The notes beneath the pieces are model-generated. The model saw nothing but the letters and a program-made list of their open reading frames with translations. It did no database searches and was not told where the DNA came from. This document shows, one piece after another, positions 18,140-26,463 of a stretch of 64,000 bases of DNA; within the stretch, counting starts at the first letter, position 1; each line of letters starts with the position of its first letter. The translations under genes were made by a program, and so were the position numbers. Origin of the DNA: an uncultured Sphingomonas sp. (lineage in GTDB: Bacteria > Pseudomonadota > Alphaproteobacteria > Sphingomonadales > Sphingomonadaceae); NCBI RefSeq assembly GCF_913774285.1, contig NZ_CAJYHX010000025.1, positions 173,125 through 237,124 of the forward strand, read 5' to 3'.

Positions 18140-18376
18140 TCATAGAAGCAGATCAATCAGGTGGCGGGCAGCGAAGCTGTCCGCCGGCGGTGCAGCGCGG
18201 ATCTCAGGCTTCGCCACGATCAGTATCTGCAATGCTGCCAGATGAAGCCGCTCCACCCCAGAGAGGTCGATATGTCTTTTGGGGCATTCCTGCAGATACA
18301 CCAGAAGCGTGTCGGCGTCCTCGGCGAGGCATCGGCCTTCGAGGTAGATCACATCTCCGGCCAGTCGAACGGTCAC
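18140..18376 (-). CDS. STAS-like small protein of the chemosensory operon
   Basis: The 78-residue protein follows the STAS fold: strand VRLAGDVIYLEGRC, then the conserved turn HIDLSGVERLHLAALQILI, in which DLSGV aligns with the anti-sigma-antagonist core. The segment that carries the phosphorylatable Ser in SpoIIAA-like proteins (D-S-S-G) reads H-L-A-A here, so regulation by Ser phosphorylation is unlikely. The GTG start overlaps the cheA stop (GTGA). STAS proteins of this kind occur in some non-flagellar chemosensory clusters, where their role is not settled. A 78-bp gap separates it from the next gene. Confidence 0.72.
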   Translation of the reverse strand: MTVRLAGDVIYLEGRCLAEDADTLLVYLQECPKRHIDLSGVERLHLAALQILIVAKPEIRAAPPADSFAARHLIDLLL

Positions 18377-20274
18377 GCTGCGAGCTCCCCCAGATCCAGG
18401 ACGAGCAGAACGCCGCCATCCCCCAACAGGGTGGTTCCGCCGATGCCGCGCACCCCCGCGAGGAGCCCGCTGGGCGTCCGCACGGCAGCCTCCATGCGGT
18501 CGCCAAACCCATCCACGCGCAACGCGACGGTTTCACCCGACGCGCGCGTGACCAGCAACCTCGCGACGGACGTGCGAACCTCGCGGCCCTCCAGCAATCG
18601 GGCCAGGCTCAGTACCGGCACGGTCTGCCCACGCAGAACGCAGGCCATGCCCTCGCCAACGGGCATCAGCGCCGCCGCGTCGAGCCGGACCGTTTCCACG
18701 ATCTGCTCGAACGGCACGCCATAGCGCTCGCCTGCCGCCTCGACGACGAGGAGCTGCGTCGTGAGCGCGTTGGCAGGAAAGCGAAGCCGGAAGCGGGTTC
18801 CTTGGCCCGGCGTGCTATCGACCACGATCGTCCCGCGAAGCTTCTCGACCGCTGCCCGAACGGCATCCATGCCAACGCCCCGGCCCGACACTTCGGTGAC
18901 CCGCCCCGCCGTGGAGAAGCCGGGGGCGAAGATCAGCCGCCGTGCCTCCGCATCCTCCAGTCGCCCGGCCGTCTCTGGATCGAGCAGCCCGCGGGTTACG
19001 GCCATCTCCCGCATCCTGGCGGGATCGATGCCGGCGCCGTCGTCGACGAGGTCGATCACTATCGCGTCTCCCTCGTGCGCGGCCGCCAGGGTAATGCGCC
19101 CCTCCGGCGCCTTGCCCGCGGCACTTCGCTGCGCAGCGATTTCGATGCCGTGATCGATGGCGTTCCGGAGCAGGTGCAGCAGCGGCTCGTACAGGCCTTC
19201 CGCGATCTGCTTGTCGACCTCCAGCGTTTCGCCCTTGGTGGCGAAGGTCACCGATTTGCCCAGCCCCGCGGCGACCTCCCGGACCATGCGGGGAAAGCGG
19301 CGGAATACCGGCGCAAGCGGCACCAGACGAATGGCGTGGACCCCGCGCCGCAGTTCGGCCGCCGCCCGCTCCACGGCACCCTGGGTCGCCCGGATCTTCG
19401 CGGCGAGTTGCGGATCGACTTGTTCTGCTTCCCGCGAAAGCGGCGCCAGCGCATGAACGGCAACGAGCAGTTCGGAGACGCCGTCCGCCAGCGCGTCGAC
19501 CCGGGCCGCATCGACCCGGATGATGGGTGTCGCTCCCGCTTCGCGTGCCTGGGCGGGCCTCGTCTCTGGTGCGACAGGATGCAATTCGACCTGGTCGCGC
19601 ACCAGACGGAAGGCGCCCTGAAGTGCCTCGATGGGTGCCCCGCTCACGCCTTCCAGGATGGAGATGCACCGGAATGGATCGAGCGCCTCGAGGCTCGGCC
19701 AGGCCTCCGCTGCAGGCCTAACATCCAGCCAGAGGAGATCGGGTATCGCGGCGGCGACGGCCAGGGGATCATCGCCGCGGAAGAAGCAGTCCGCATCGGG
19801 CGTGTAGCGAAACGCCGTCGCCGGACCGTCGGCATGTGCGGCCAGCTGCCTTGCCCATTCCGGCGTCTGCCCGCCAACTGCGGAAGGCCCCGGACGCGCG
19901 TGCCCGGGCAAATCGCCGATGAGGTTCGCCGCGAGGGCGCCGGCCTCGTCCGACAAGGCACCGGTGGTTTCGACCTCGTCGATCCAGCGGTCCACCGCGT
20001 CGAGACAGGCCACCAGCGCGGCGCCGGCCTTGGCGTCGATGGCCGCCCCCTCCTTGCGAGCGCGTTCCAGGACATCTTCGGCGGCATGGAGCGTGCGTTC
20101 CGCCGCCGCCATCGGGAAGATCGCGACCGAGCCCTTGAGCGTGTGGATCGCGCGGAAGGCTGCGTCGATCGCCGTCGCGTCTGCGGGATCGTGCGCCAGC
20201 GAAGCCAGGGCAGCCGACGCGGCAGCCACCAGATCGCGTCCTTCGATCAGGAAATGTTCCAGCAACTCGTCCAT
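18373..20274 (-). CDS. cheA: Chemotaxis-type histidine kinase CheA
   Basis: The 633-residue protein has an Hpt domain with the phosphorylated His in FRAIHTLKGSV (His44), a divergent middle part (about 125-260) without a clear P2 signature, dimerisation helices with GVHAIRLVPLAPVF, an HATPase_c domain with LLRNAIDHGIE, DDGAGID and GRGVGMDAV, and a C-terminal CheW-like regulatory domain (about 495-630). It should phosphorylate CheB and the CheY-like receiver of the same operon. The ATG overlaps the cheR stop by one base (TAATG), and the end overlaps the STAS gene. Confidence 0.94.
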   Translation of the reverse strand: MDELLEHFLIEGRDLVAAASAALASLAHDPADATAIDAAFRAIHTLKGSVAIFPMAAAERTLHAAEDVLERARKEGAAIDAKAGAALVACLDAVDRWIDEVETTGALSDEAGALAANLIGDLPGHARPGPSAVGGQTPEWARQLAAHADGPATAFRYTPDADCFFRGDDPLAVAAAIPDLLWLDVRPAAEAWPSLEALDPFRCISILEGVSGAPIEALQGAFRLVRDQVELHPVAPETRPAQAREAGATPIIRVDAARVDALADGVSELLVAVHALAPLSREAEQVDPQLAAKIRATQGAVERAAAELRRGVHAIRLVPLAPVFRRFPRMVREVAAGLGKSVTFATKGETLEVDKQIAEGLYEPLLHLLRNAIDHGIEIAAQRSAAGKAPEGRITLAAAHEGDAIVIDLVDDGAGIDPARMREMAVTRGLLDPETAGRLEDAEARRLIFAPGFSTAGRVTEVSGRGVGMDAVRAAVEKLRGTIVVDSTPGQGTRFRLRFPANALTTQLLVVEAAGERYGVPFEQIVETVRLDAAALMPVGEGMACVLRGQTVPVLSLARLLEGREVRTSVARLLVTRASGETVALRVDGFGDRMEAAVRTPSGLLAGVRGIGGTTLLGDGGVLLVLDLGELAA

Positions 20275-21128
20275 TACGGTCTACGATAGACGATTGCGTT
20301 CTCAAGGCGAGCCATGGCGAAACGATCGGTGATGCGTGCCATCGACTCGCTGTGCCCCAGGCAGACGAACCCGCCGGGGTTGAGGCTCTCGAACAGGTTC
20401 GCAGCCGCCAACAACCGCGACTCATCGTCGAAATAGATCAGCAGGTTACGGCACAGGATCACGTCGAACCGGCCAAGCCCGGTCAGCGTCGTCCGGTCCA
20501 CGATATTGGCCGGAACGAAGCGCACGGACTCGCGAAGGTCGTCGATGATTTTCCGGCGGTGGCCGTGCTCCGGCTCGAAATAGCGATCGACGACGTCCTT
20601 GGGCAGCCGCGCCAGCGCGCGAGTACCGTAGCGTCCGGCGCGTGCGAGTTGGATCGCGGCGGTATCGAGATCCGATCCGACGATCTCGATATTGTAGGCG
20701 TCAACGAGCGGCCAGTGTTCGAGCAGCCAGATCGCGATCGAATAGGCCTCCTCGCCGGTCGAGCACGGCATCGACCAGATGCGGATCAAATCGCCCGGGC
20801 GACGCTCGCGGGCCAGCGCGGGCAGGATCTCGCGTGCCAGCGCAGCAAGCTGATGATCCTCCCGGTAGAAATAGGTTTCGTTGATCGTGAAGGCGTTGAT
20901 CAACGCTTCCCGTTCCGGCCCGTCGGTCTCCGCGAAGCCGAGATAGCCCTGCACGTCCTCGAAGCCGGCGCGTACCATCCGCGCGCCGATGCGGCGTTCG
21001 ATATAATAGCGCTTGTTGGCGCCGAAGATCATCCCGGTCCAGCGATACAGCAGCGCGCCGACCCGCTGCATTTCGTCCCCTGTCAGTGCCGGCAACGGAG
21101 CGCTGGCGACCAGATCGCGCCTGGTCAT
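20274..21128 (-). CDS. cheR: Chemoreceptor glutamate methyltransferase CheR
   Basis: The 284-residue enzyme has an N-terminal CheR_N helical domain (about 12-75) and a SAM-dependent methyltransferase domain with IWSMPCSTGEEAYSIA as the SAM loop (about 125-140), GSDLDTAAI and FDVILCRNLLIYFD. It methylates glutamates of the receptor encoded at the start of the operon. A C-terminal pentapeptide tether on that receptor is not evident. The start overlaps cheB by 4 bases (ATGA). Confidence 0.94.
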   Translation of the reverse strand: MTRRDLVASAPLPALTGDEMQRVGALLYRWTGMIFGANKRYYIERRIGARMVRAGFEDVQGYLGFAETDGPEREALINAFTINETYFYREDHQLAALAREILPALARERRPGDLIRIWSMPCSTGEEAYSIAIWLLEHWPLVDAYNIEIVGSDLDTAAIQLARAGRYGTRALARLPKDVVDRYFEPEHGHRRKIIDDLRESVRFVPANIVDRTTLTGLGRFDVILCRNLLIYFDDESRLLAAANLFESLNPGGFVCLGHSESMARITDRFAMARLENAIVYRRP

Positions 21129-22213
21129 CGCGCGAACAACGCAATCAGTTCGGCGGCCAGACTGTCGAGCGGCGCGACGATGGAAGCCCCTTCGGCCGCA
21201 ACCAGCGCTCCCGGCATACCCCAGACGACGGCGGTATCGCTGGATTCGGCAAGCGTGGTACCGCCGCGCGCCTTCAGTTCCGTCAGGGCGGCAGCCCCGT
21301 CATTTCCCATGCCGGTCATCAGCACGCCGACTAGTTGATCCGGCGACAGGTGCGCCATAGCACTTTGGACCATGCGATCGACGCTGGGATGCCAGAAATG
21401 GTCGGCACTGCTGGGCGCGGCCGCTGCCGCAAGGCTGCCGGCGCGACGGGTGACGATCAGGTCCGCGTCGCCGCGACCGACATAGACGTTTCCCGGTTCG
21501 AGCACGGTCGATCGCGCCACTTCGCTGACGGTGAGCGCGCACATCTTGTCCAGCCGCCGCGCAAGGGGACCGGTGAAGGTGGCGGGCATGTGCTGGGCGA
21601 CGAGCACGGGCCAGGGGAAATCGGCCGGCAGGCCATCCAGCAAAACGTCGAGCGCGGGGGGACCTCCGGTCGAGCAGCCGACCAGCACGAGGCCCTCGGC
21701 GGGCAGCGGTCCGGCGGCGGCACTCCGGCGGACCGCCTTCGATCGGGCCGATGCAACCGTGCTCGGTTTGACACGCGTCCGCGCTTGCACACGCTCACGC
21801 AGCCGGGTTGCGCGCGAGATGCGGATGGCGGCCGCGGTACGGACCTTGTCCAGAAGCGCGGGAATGACGGACTCGATCTCGAGCGAAAGCGCTCCCCGCG
21901 GCTTGGCGATGAAATCGACCGCGCCCAGTTCGATCGCCTGCAGGGTCACATCCGCACCCTCGGCGGTCAGCGACGAGACCATCACCACCGGGCAGGGCCG
22001 CTCGATCATGATGCGATCGAGGCAGGCCAGGCCATCCATGCCGGGCATATGGATGTCGAGCGTGATCACGTCGGGCGCGAAAGCCGCAAGGCGCTGCAGC
22101 GCTTCGGCCCCGCTGCGTGCGACCTCGACCTCGAAGTCGCCGGCATCCATGAAAATGTCGACGAGCAGTCGGCGCATGAGCGGCGAGTCGTCGACGATCA
22201 GCAGCTTGATCAC
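21125..22213 (-). CDS. cheB: Chemotaxis response regulator protein-glutamate methylesterase CheB
   Basis: The 362-residue protein joins a receiver (LIVDDSPLMRRLL; acceptor Asp in VITLDIHMPGMDG) to a CheB methylesterase domain. The catalytic triad is visible: Ser in VGCSTGGPPAL, His in VAQHMPATFTG, Asp in MTGMGNDGAAAL. It removes methyl groups from, or deamidates, receptor glutamates when phosphorylated by CheA. The GTG start overlaps the preceding cheW-like gene (GTGA). The linker is rich in basic residues. Confidence 0.94.
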   Translation of the reverse strand: MIKLLIVDDSPLMRRLLVDIFMDAGDFEVEVARSGAEALQRLAAFAPDVITLDIHMPGMDGLACLDRIMIERPCPVVMVSSLTAEGADVTLQAIELGAVDFIAKPRGALSLEIESVIPALLDKVRTAAAIRISRATRLRERVQARTRVKPSTVASARSKAVRRSAAAGPLPAEGLVLVGCSTGGPPALDVLLDGLPADFPWPVLVAQHMPATFTGPLARRLDKMCALTVSEVARSTVLEPGNVYVGRGDADLIVTRRAGSLAAAAAPSSADHFWHPSVDRMVQSAMAHLSPDQLVGVLMTGMGNDGAAALTELKARGGTTLAESSDTAVVWGMPGALVAAEGASIVAPLDSLAAELIALFAR

Positions 22214-23592
22214 GATGCGCCGGCCATGCCTCGCAACAGGTCCTGTTCGGCACCGTCGAGCAGTTCGCGCGGCGAGACGATCAGCACGATTTCCTCCCGT
22301 TCGGATAGACGCGCGACGTGTTTGAAAAGCCGCGTTCCTTCGGTGTCGAGGTCAGGCGCCGGCTGGAGGGCATCCGATGCAATGCGGACGATCTCGGAGG
22401 CAGCATCGACCGCAAAGCCGGCGCGAACCTCGCCGACGCGGACGATGATGACCCGTCGCCGCAGTCCTGGGCGGGCTATCTCGCCGAAGCGTTCGGCCTG
22501 ATCGATCACCGGCACCGCCGCGCCGCGAAGGCTCATCACCCCCTTCACGAAGGAGGGCGCCTTAGGGAGGCGGGCGAGCCTGCCGGGAAGCGCCACGACT
22601 TCGTCCACCGCGTCGATCGGCACCGCGAAGACGCCGTCGCCGATCCGAAACAGCAGGAACTGCGCACCGGTCGTATCCACCGCCGCCTCGCCGGGATTTA
22701 CTGCAGCGCTACCCTGCGTGAGACGTGCCGTGATGTCGGGGCGGAGCAAATGCTCGGCAGCCAGCACGGACACGAGCTTGCGCCCGTCATCGACGCGGCA
22801 GATCGCCTGGATGCGTGCCTCGGCGCTGCCGCGGGTCAGCACCTGAGGCACCGGATCGATCGCGGTTTCCGGTACGCGCTCGATACCGCGCACCGCGTCC
22901 ACGAGCAGGCCCACGCGGCTCCCGCCGATCCGCGCCACCACGATGCGGGAACGTGCTGCCGCGTCGCCCACCGGCATCGCGAGAAGCGCCCCGAGCGACA
23001 GCACCGGCAGCAGTTCTCCGCGGACGGTGATGCTGCCGACCACTACCGGATCCGCATGGGGCATGCGGGCGACCTCCGCAGGCACGCGCAGCACTTCGTC
23101 GATCGCACCGAGCGGCAGGGCGAATGCCTGCTCGGCCAGTGTGAAAACGACCAGCGCCACCGTGTCGGCGGCCGTGGCGCCGGTTTCCTGCCGGTCCGCC
23201 CCCCCCACACCCGGCGCCCGCCGGGCCGCGCGCGGCGTGATGCTGGCGGCGATCAGCGCAGCGGCGTCCAGCGCCGTCGTATCGGCGGCGTCTTCCGCGC
23301 GCGCCAACTGGTCCGCCCGGTCGACGGCGAGGGCAAACAGATCGCCGTCTTCCACGATGATCACGCGCTGCTCGCTGCCGCCCGGTCGCCCGGTCATCGC
23401 GGCCAGCGAGAGCACGGGCACGACCTTGCCCCGGATATTGGCCAAGCCCAGCAGCGCCGAAGGGCCATGGGGCACGCGCGTCACCCTGGGCATACGGGTG
23501 ACCTCGCGAACGATGGTCGTCGGAAGCGAGAGGCTTTGTCCGGCGACGCGCAGCATCAGGACGTTCTCGGCCGCTTCGGCGATCTCCGCCAT
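22210..23592 (-). CDS. Triple CheW-domain scaffold protein
   Basis: The 460-residue protein contains three successive CheW-like domains. Domain 1 (about 8-115) has LANIRGKVVPVLSLA; domain 2 (about 145-290) has GSITVRGELLPVLSLG and a GLLVDAVRGIERVP segment; domain 3 (about 310-445) has GVMSLRGAAVPVIDQ and FAVDAASEIVRI. A normal CheW has one domain and links receptor tips to CheA. Three in one chain, with no separate cheW in the operon, implies a fixed-ratio scaffold that could build rings of different geometry. It starts 5 bp after the receptor gene. Confidence 0.88.
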   Translation of the reverse strand: MAEIAEAAENVLMLRVAGQSLSLPTTIVREVTRMPRVTRVPHGPSALLGLANIRGKVVPVLSLAAMTGRPGGSEQRVIIVEDGDLFALAVDRADQLARAEDAADTTALDAAALIAASITPRAARRAPGVGGADRQETGATAADTVALVVFTLAEQAFALPLGAIDEVLRVPAEVARMPHADPVVVGSITVRGELLPVLSLGALLAMPVGDAAARSRIVVARIGGSRVGLLVDAVRGIERVPETAIDPVPQVLTRGSAEARIQAICRVDDGRKLVSVLAAEHLLRPDITARLTQGSAAVNPGEAAVDTTGAQFLLFRIGDGVFAVPIDAVDEVVALPGRLARLPKAPSFVKGVMSLRGAAVPVIDQAERFGEIARPGLRRRVIIVRVGEVRAGFAVDAASEIVRIASDALQPAPDLDTEGTRLFKHVARLSEREEIVLIVSPRELLDGAEQDLLRGMAGAS

Positions 23593-23597
23593 GATCG

Positions 23598-25529
23598 TCA
23601 GCCAGCCTTCTGGCTGAGTGCGGCGGCGATCTGGGCGATTTCTTCGATGGCCGCAGCGAGTGTCTCCGCACCCTGCGCCTGCTGTCGCGCCGCGGTGCCC
23701 GCCTCGCCTGCTGCGGCATTCGCCAGTTCCGCCGCGTCGGCGATCTGACGCGTGCCACTGCGAATTTCGCGCACGGATCGAAGCACGTCATCGGCCGCGG
23801 CAAGCACCGCGTCGCTGACGCCGCCGACCTGCTGCAATTCGTCCGCGACCGACCGGAATCGATCCAGCACGGCCCGGTTGCGGCCGATCTCGACCTCCGC
23901 CGCGCCGACGACCTGCTCCAGGTCCCGGCGCGCCGTGGCGACCTGCTCCTGGATGGTGCGGACGATATCGGTCGCGCGCTCGGCGCTGGCGGCGGAATCG
24001 CGCGCCAGCTTGCGAATGTCGCCCGCCACCAACGCGAAGCCGTGCCCCGCTTCGCCGGCGCGTGTCGCCTCGACCGCACCGCTGACAGCAAGCATGTTGG
24101 TCTGGACCGAAATAAGGGCCAGCTGCCCGATGATCTTCTCGATCTCGCGCGCACTGCCGCGCAGCGACGCAAGAGCGTCCATCACGCCGCGAACTTCCGA
24201 AAGCCCGTCTTCTACCCCGGCCACCAGCCGACCGATCGTATCGCCATGCTCTTGGACACTCGACACGATGCCTGCGATCCGTTCGGCCGCCGCGGAGGCG
24301 CCGGCGCGCAGCACCGCCGCCGATTTCTCGATCTGGCCCATGGCGGTATCGGCCTCCATGGTCGATGCGGCCTGGATCTGCGTGCCACGCGCGATCTGTT
24401 CGAGCGCAACCTGGACCTCGCCGGACGCTCCCGACAACTCCTGCACGGTCGCGCTCAGTTCTTCCGCAGCTGCCGCCACCTGATCGACGGCGGCTGCATC
24501 GCTTCCATTGGCTTGCAGCGCCTGCACCAGGTCGCCAAGGGCATCTGCCGTCTGCTGGCTTTGCTCCAGGGAGGCGCTCTGCTGCTCGAGCGCCTGCTGC
24601 GCCTGCGCGGTTGCCGCTGACTGTTCCTCGGCCGCACTGGCAATCTGCTCGGCGCCGCGTTCCGCCTCGCGGGCTGCGCTCTCCGCCTCCATCGACGCCT
24701 GCACGATTTCCTGCGTCGTCGCACGCACGCCTGCCAATGCATCGCGCGCATCCCGCAGGCGTGATACGACCTCGCGCCCCGCAGCAGCCTCCGCATTTGC
24801 GAGGCGGGAAGCGGCACGCATCCGCTCGGCAATATCTTTTACCGCGATGGCAACGCCTTCGGCCAATTGCCGGACGTCGCCGGCACCCGCTTCCGAGGTC
24901 TCCGCGAGCGCCCGGACTTCATCGGCGACGACGGCGAACCCGTTGCCGGCTTCGCCTGCACGCGCGGCCTCGATCGTCGCGTTGAGCGCAAGAAGGCTGG
25001 TCTGATCGGAAAGATCGGCGACGCCGACACCGATGTCAGCGATCTCGCCTGCGACCATTTCCAACGCGATGACCGCATCGACGGTAGACAGCTGCCGCTG
25101 CGCATTCAACTCGATCGCTGCGACGGAAGCTTCAATCTGGCCGCCGACGTCCAAGAAGGCCGTTTGTACCGCTTCGATCTTGTGCCGCGCCGCATCGGCC
25201 CGCCCGCTGGCATCGCGGAAACTGGCATTGAGGGAAGTGATAAGCCCCAGCGACTCATACGCCGCACCCGCAGCCTCCTCCGCACTGCTCGCGATGTGAT
25301 CCGCGGAGCGCTGCAGTTCACTGGCGGCGGCGGCGGCTTCGGCGATCCCGCTCGCAAGCTCCTGAACCGCTTGGTCCATGCCGTCCACCGCATTGGCAGG
25401 GCGTCGCGCTTTGCGTGTCGCTCGCGAAGCGGGAGGCACCGCAGATGGAGAGGATTGAGGCCCGTCGGCGGCTTGTCGGGCACGGTCCTCGGCGCGGGCG
25501 CTCAACGTCGATTTCTTCACCAGCGCCAT
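23598..25529 (-). CDS. Soluble methyl-accepting receptor with two signalling tips
   Basis: The 643-residue, almost fully helical protein has no membrane segment and no recognisable sensor domain. It carries two separate MCP hairpin tips. The first, about residues 173-205, reads [20 protein letters not shown] with [14 protein letters not shown]. The second, about 473-507, reads [20 protein letters not shown] with [14 protein letters not shown], less canonical (A to S/T changes). A GGAGG ribosome site 5 bases ahead fixes the ATG at 25529. The Lys/Arg-rich N terminus ([20 protein letters not shown]) may contact nucleic acid or membrane, which is speculative. It is the first gene of the operon. 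Confidence 0.9.
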   Translation of the reverse strand: MALVKKSTLSARAEDRARQAADGPQSSPSAVPPASRATRKARRPANAVDGMDQAVQELASGIAEAAAAASELQRSADHIASSAEEAAGAAYESLGLITSLNASFRDASGRADAARHKIEAVQTAFLDVGGQIEASVAAIELNAQRQLSTVDAVIALEMVAGEIADIGVGVADLSDQTSLLALNATIEAARAGEAGNGFAVVADEVRALAETSEAGAGDVRQLAEGVAIAVKDIAERMRAASRLANAEAAAGREVVSRLRDARDALAGVRATTQEIVQASMEAESAAREAERGAEQIASAAEEQSAATAQAQQALEQQSASLEQSQQTADALGDLVQALQANGSDAAAVDQVAAAAEELSATVQELSGASGEVQVALEQIARGTQIQAASTMEADTAMGQIEKSAAVLRAGASAAAERIAGIVSSVQEHGDTIGRLVAGVEDGLSEVRGVMDALASLRGSAREIEKIIGQLALISVQTNMLAVSGAVEATRAGEAGHGFALVAGDIRKLARDSAASAERATDIVRTIQEQVATARRDLEQVVGAAEVEIGRNRAVLDRFRSVADELQQVGGVSDAVLAAADDVLRSVREIRSGTRQIADAAELANAAAGEAGTAARQQAQGAETLAAAIEEIAQIAAALSQKAG

Positions 25530-25752
25530 GGGTCCTCCGAGCCGAATAGTGCCTGTGGCTATGCCTTTCCAAAGAGGGTTAAGCAACGTCCAGGGACTCG
25601 CCATGGCTCGGAGGCATAGCTGGTTGTTTCATCATGCTCGTAGCCCAGGCGCCGACGTGCGACGTTCAACAGGTTGTCCAAGGCCAGTCCCGATGTCAGG
25701 GGGAGCGCCGGGAACAATCATCAACCCCTTTTGACAACGCAAGGTAATCGCG

Positions 25753-25947
25753 ATGCAATCCACTGATACGGATCGTATTCTTCGACTCAGGGCGGTACTG
25801 GCGCTGACAGGCCTCACGCGCTCCAGCCTCACCTTGTCCCAGAGCATCCAGATCAGCACCCGCTGCTCGGGGCGGCGCGCATCCGCCATCGACCGCGGGA
25901 TTGACAGCCCCGAGACCCTTCAGCCCGCGTTGCATCCAGATCGATGA
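25753..25947 (+). pseudogene. AlpA-like regulator with an internal deletion
   Basis: The ATG is preceded by AAGGTAA at a good distance. The 64-residue product begins DRILRLRAVLALTGLTRSSL, the start of the AlpA/CP4-57-type excisionase helix-turn-helix, then jumps to QIQIS-like sequence (IQISTRCSGRRASAIDRGI), the family's C-terminal part. About 10-13 residues that should hold the end of the recognition helix and the FP turn are missing, so DNA binding is doubtful. AlpA-like genes usually regulate integrase or excision genes of mobile elements. A TTGACA at 25731 lies upstream. Small size makes this call tentative. Confidence 0.5.
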
Positions 25948-26076
25948 AGCGCCGAAATTCTACGGTTCAAACACCTGATCAAAGACATATTTCTCCACGG
26001 AAGAAAACGGATGACCCGCTGAGGATGGGGAACGCGGAAGCTCTCGTGGCATTGTGTCCCGGGTGAGGTTTGCAAT

Positions 26077-26463
26077 ATGAAGTCGGTGCTGATCGTCGAG
26101 GACGAAATCTTCATTGCCATGGAGATAGAGCGGATCCTGCAGGATGCCGGCTACACGGTGGTCGGCATTGCCGCCGATCAGCGGGAGGCGCTCGCTGCGG
26201 CCGCGTCGGCGGAAGTGGCTTTTGTCGACCTAAACCTGCGGGATGGGCCGACCGGGCCGGTCCTGGCAGAACAACTGGCGGAACGCTTCGGCGTGCGGAT
26301 TGTCTACGTCACGGCCAACCCCAGCCAGATCGTGAAACCTGCGCCGACCGCGATCGGCTGCATCCGCAAGCCTTTCTCCGAAGACGCGATTCGATCGGCA
26401 GTAGCGATCGCAGCGCAGTTGGAAGCACCGCCCGTCGCCCATCAAGATATCATCAGGCTGTAG
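26077..26463 (+). CDS. Single-domain response regulator
   Basis: The 128-residue stand-alone receiver has an acidic pair in VLIVEDEIFIAMEIE (4-18), phospho-acceptor Asp in VAFVDLNLRDG (about 50), Thr in IVYVTANP and Lys in CIRKPFSE. This is the form often encoded next to HWE/HisKA2 kinases, here the convergent gene at 26453-27964, whose last 11 bases overlap its own. The kinase is therefore its probable partner. It lacks an output domain and likely acts as a phosphate sink or shuttle. Confidence 0.9.
   Translation: MKSVLIVEDEIFIAMEIERILQDAGYTVVGIAADQREALAAAASAEVAFVDLNLRDGPTGPVLAEQLAERFGVRIVYVTANPSQIVKPAPTAIGCIRKPFSEDAIRSAVAIAAQLEAPPVAHQDIIRL

Noticed and set aside
26029..26055. GGAAC-N16-CATT upstream of the receiver gene as an EcfG promoter
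   Set aside because: The -10 element lacks the CGTT core, so it is not counted with the two exact matches.
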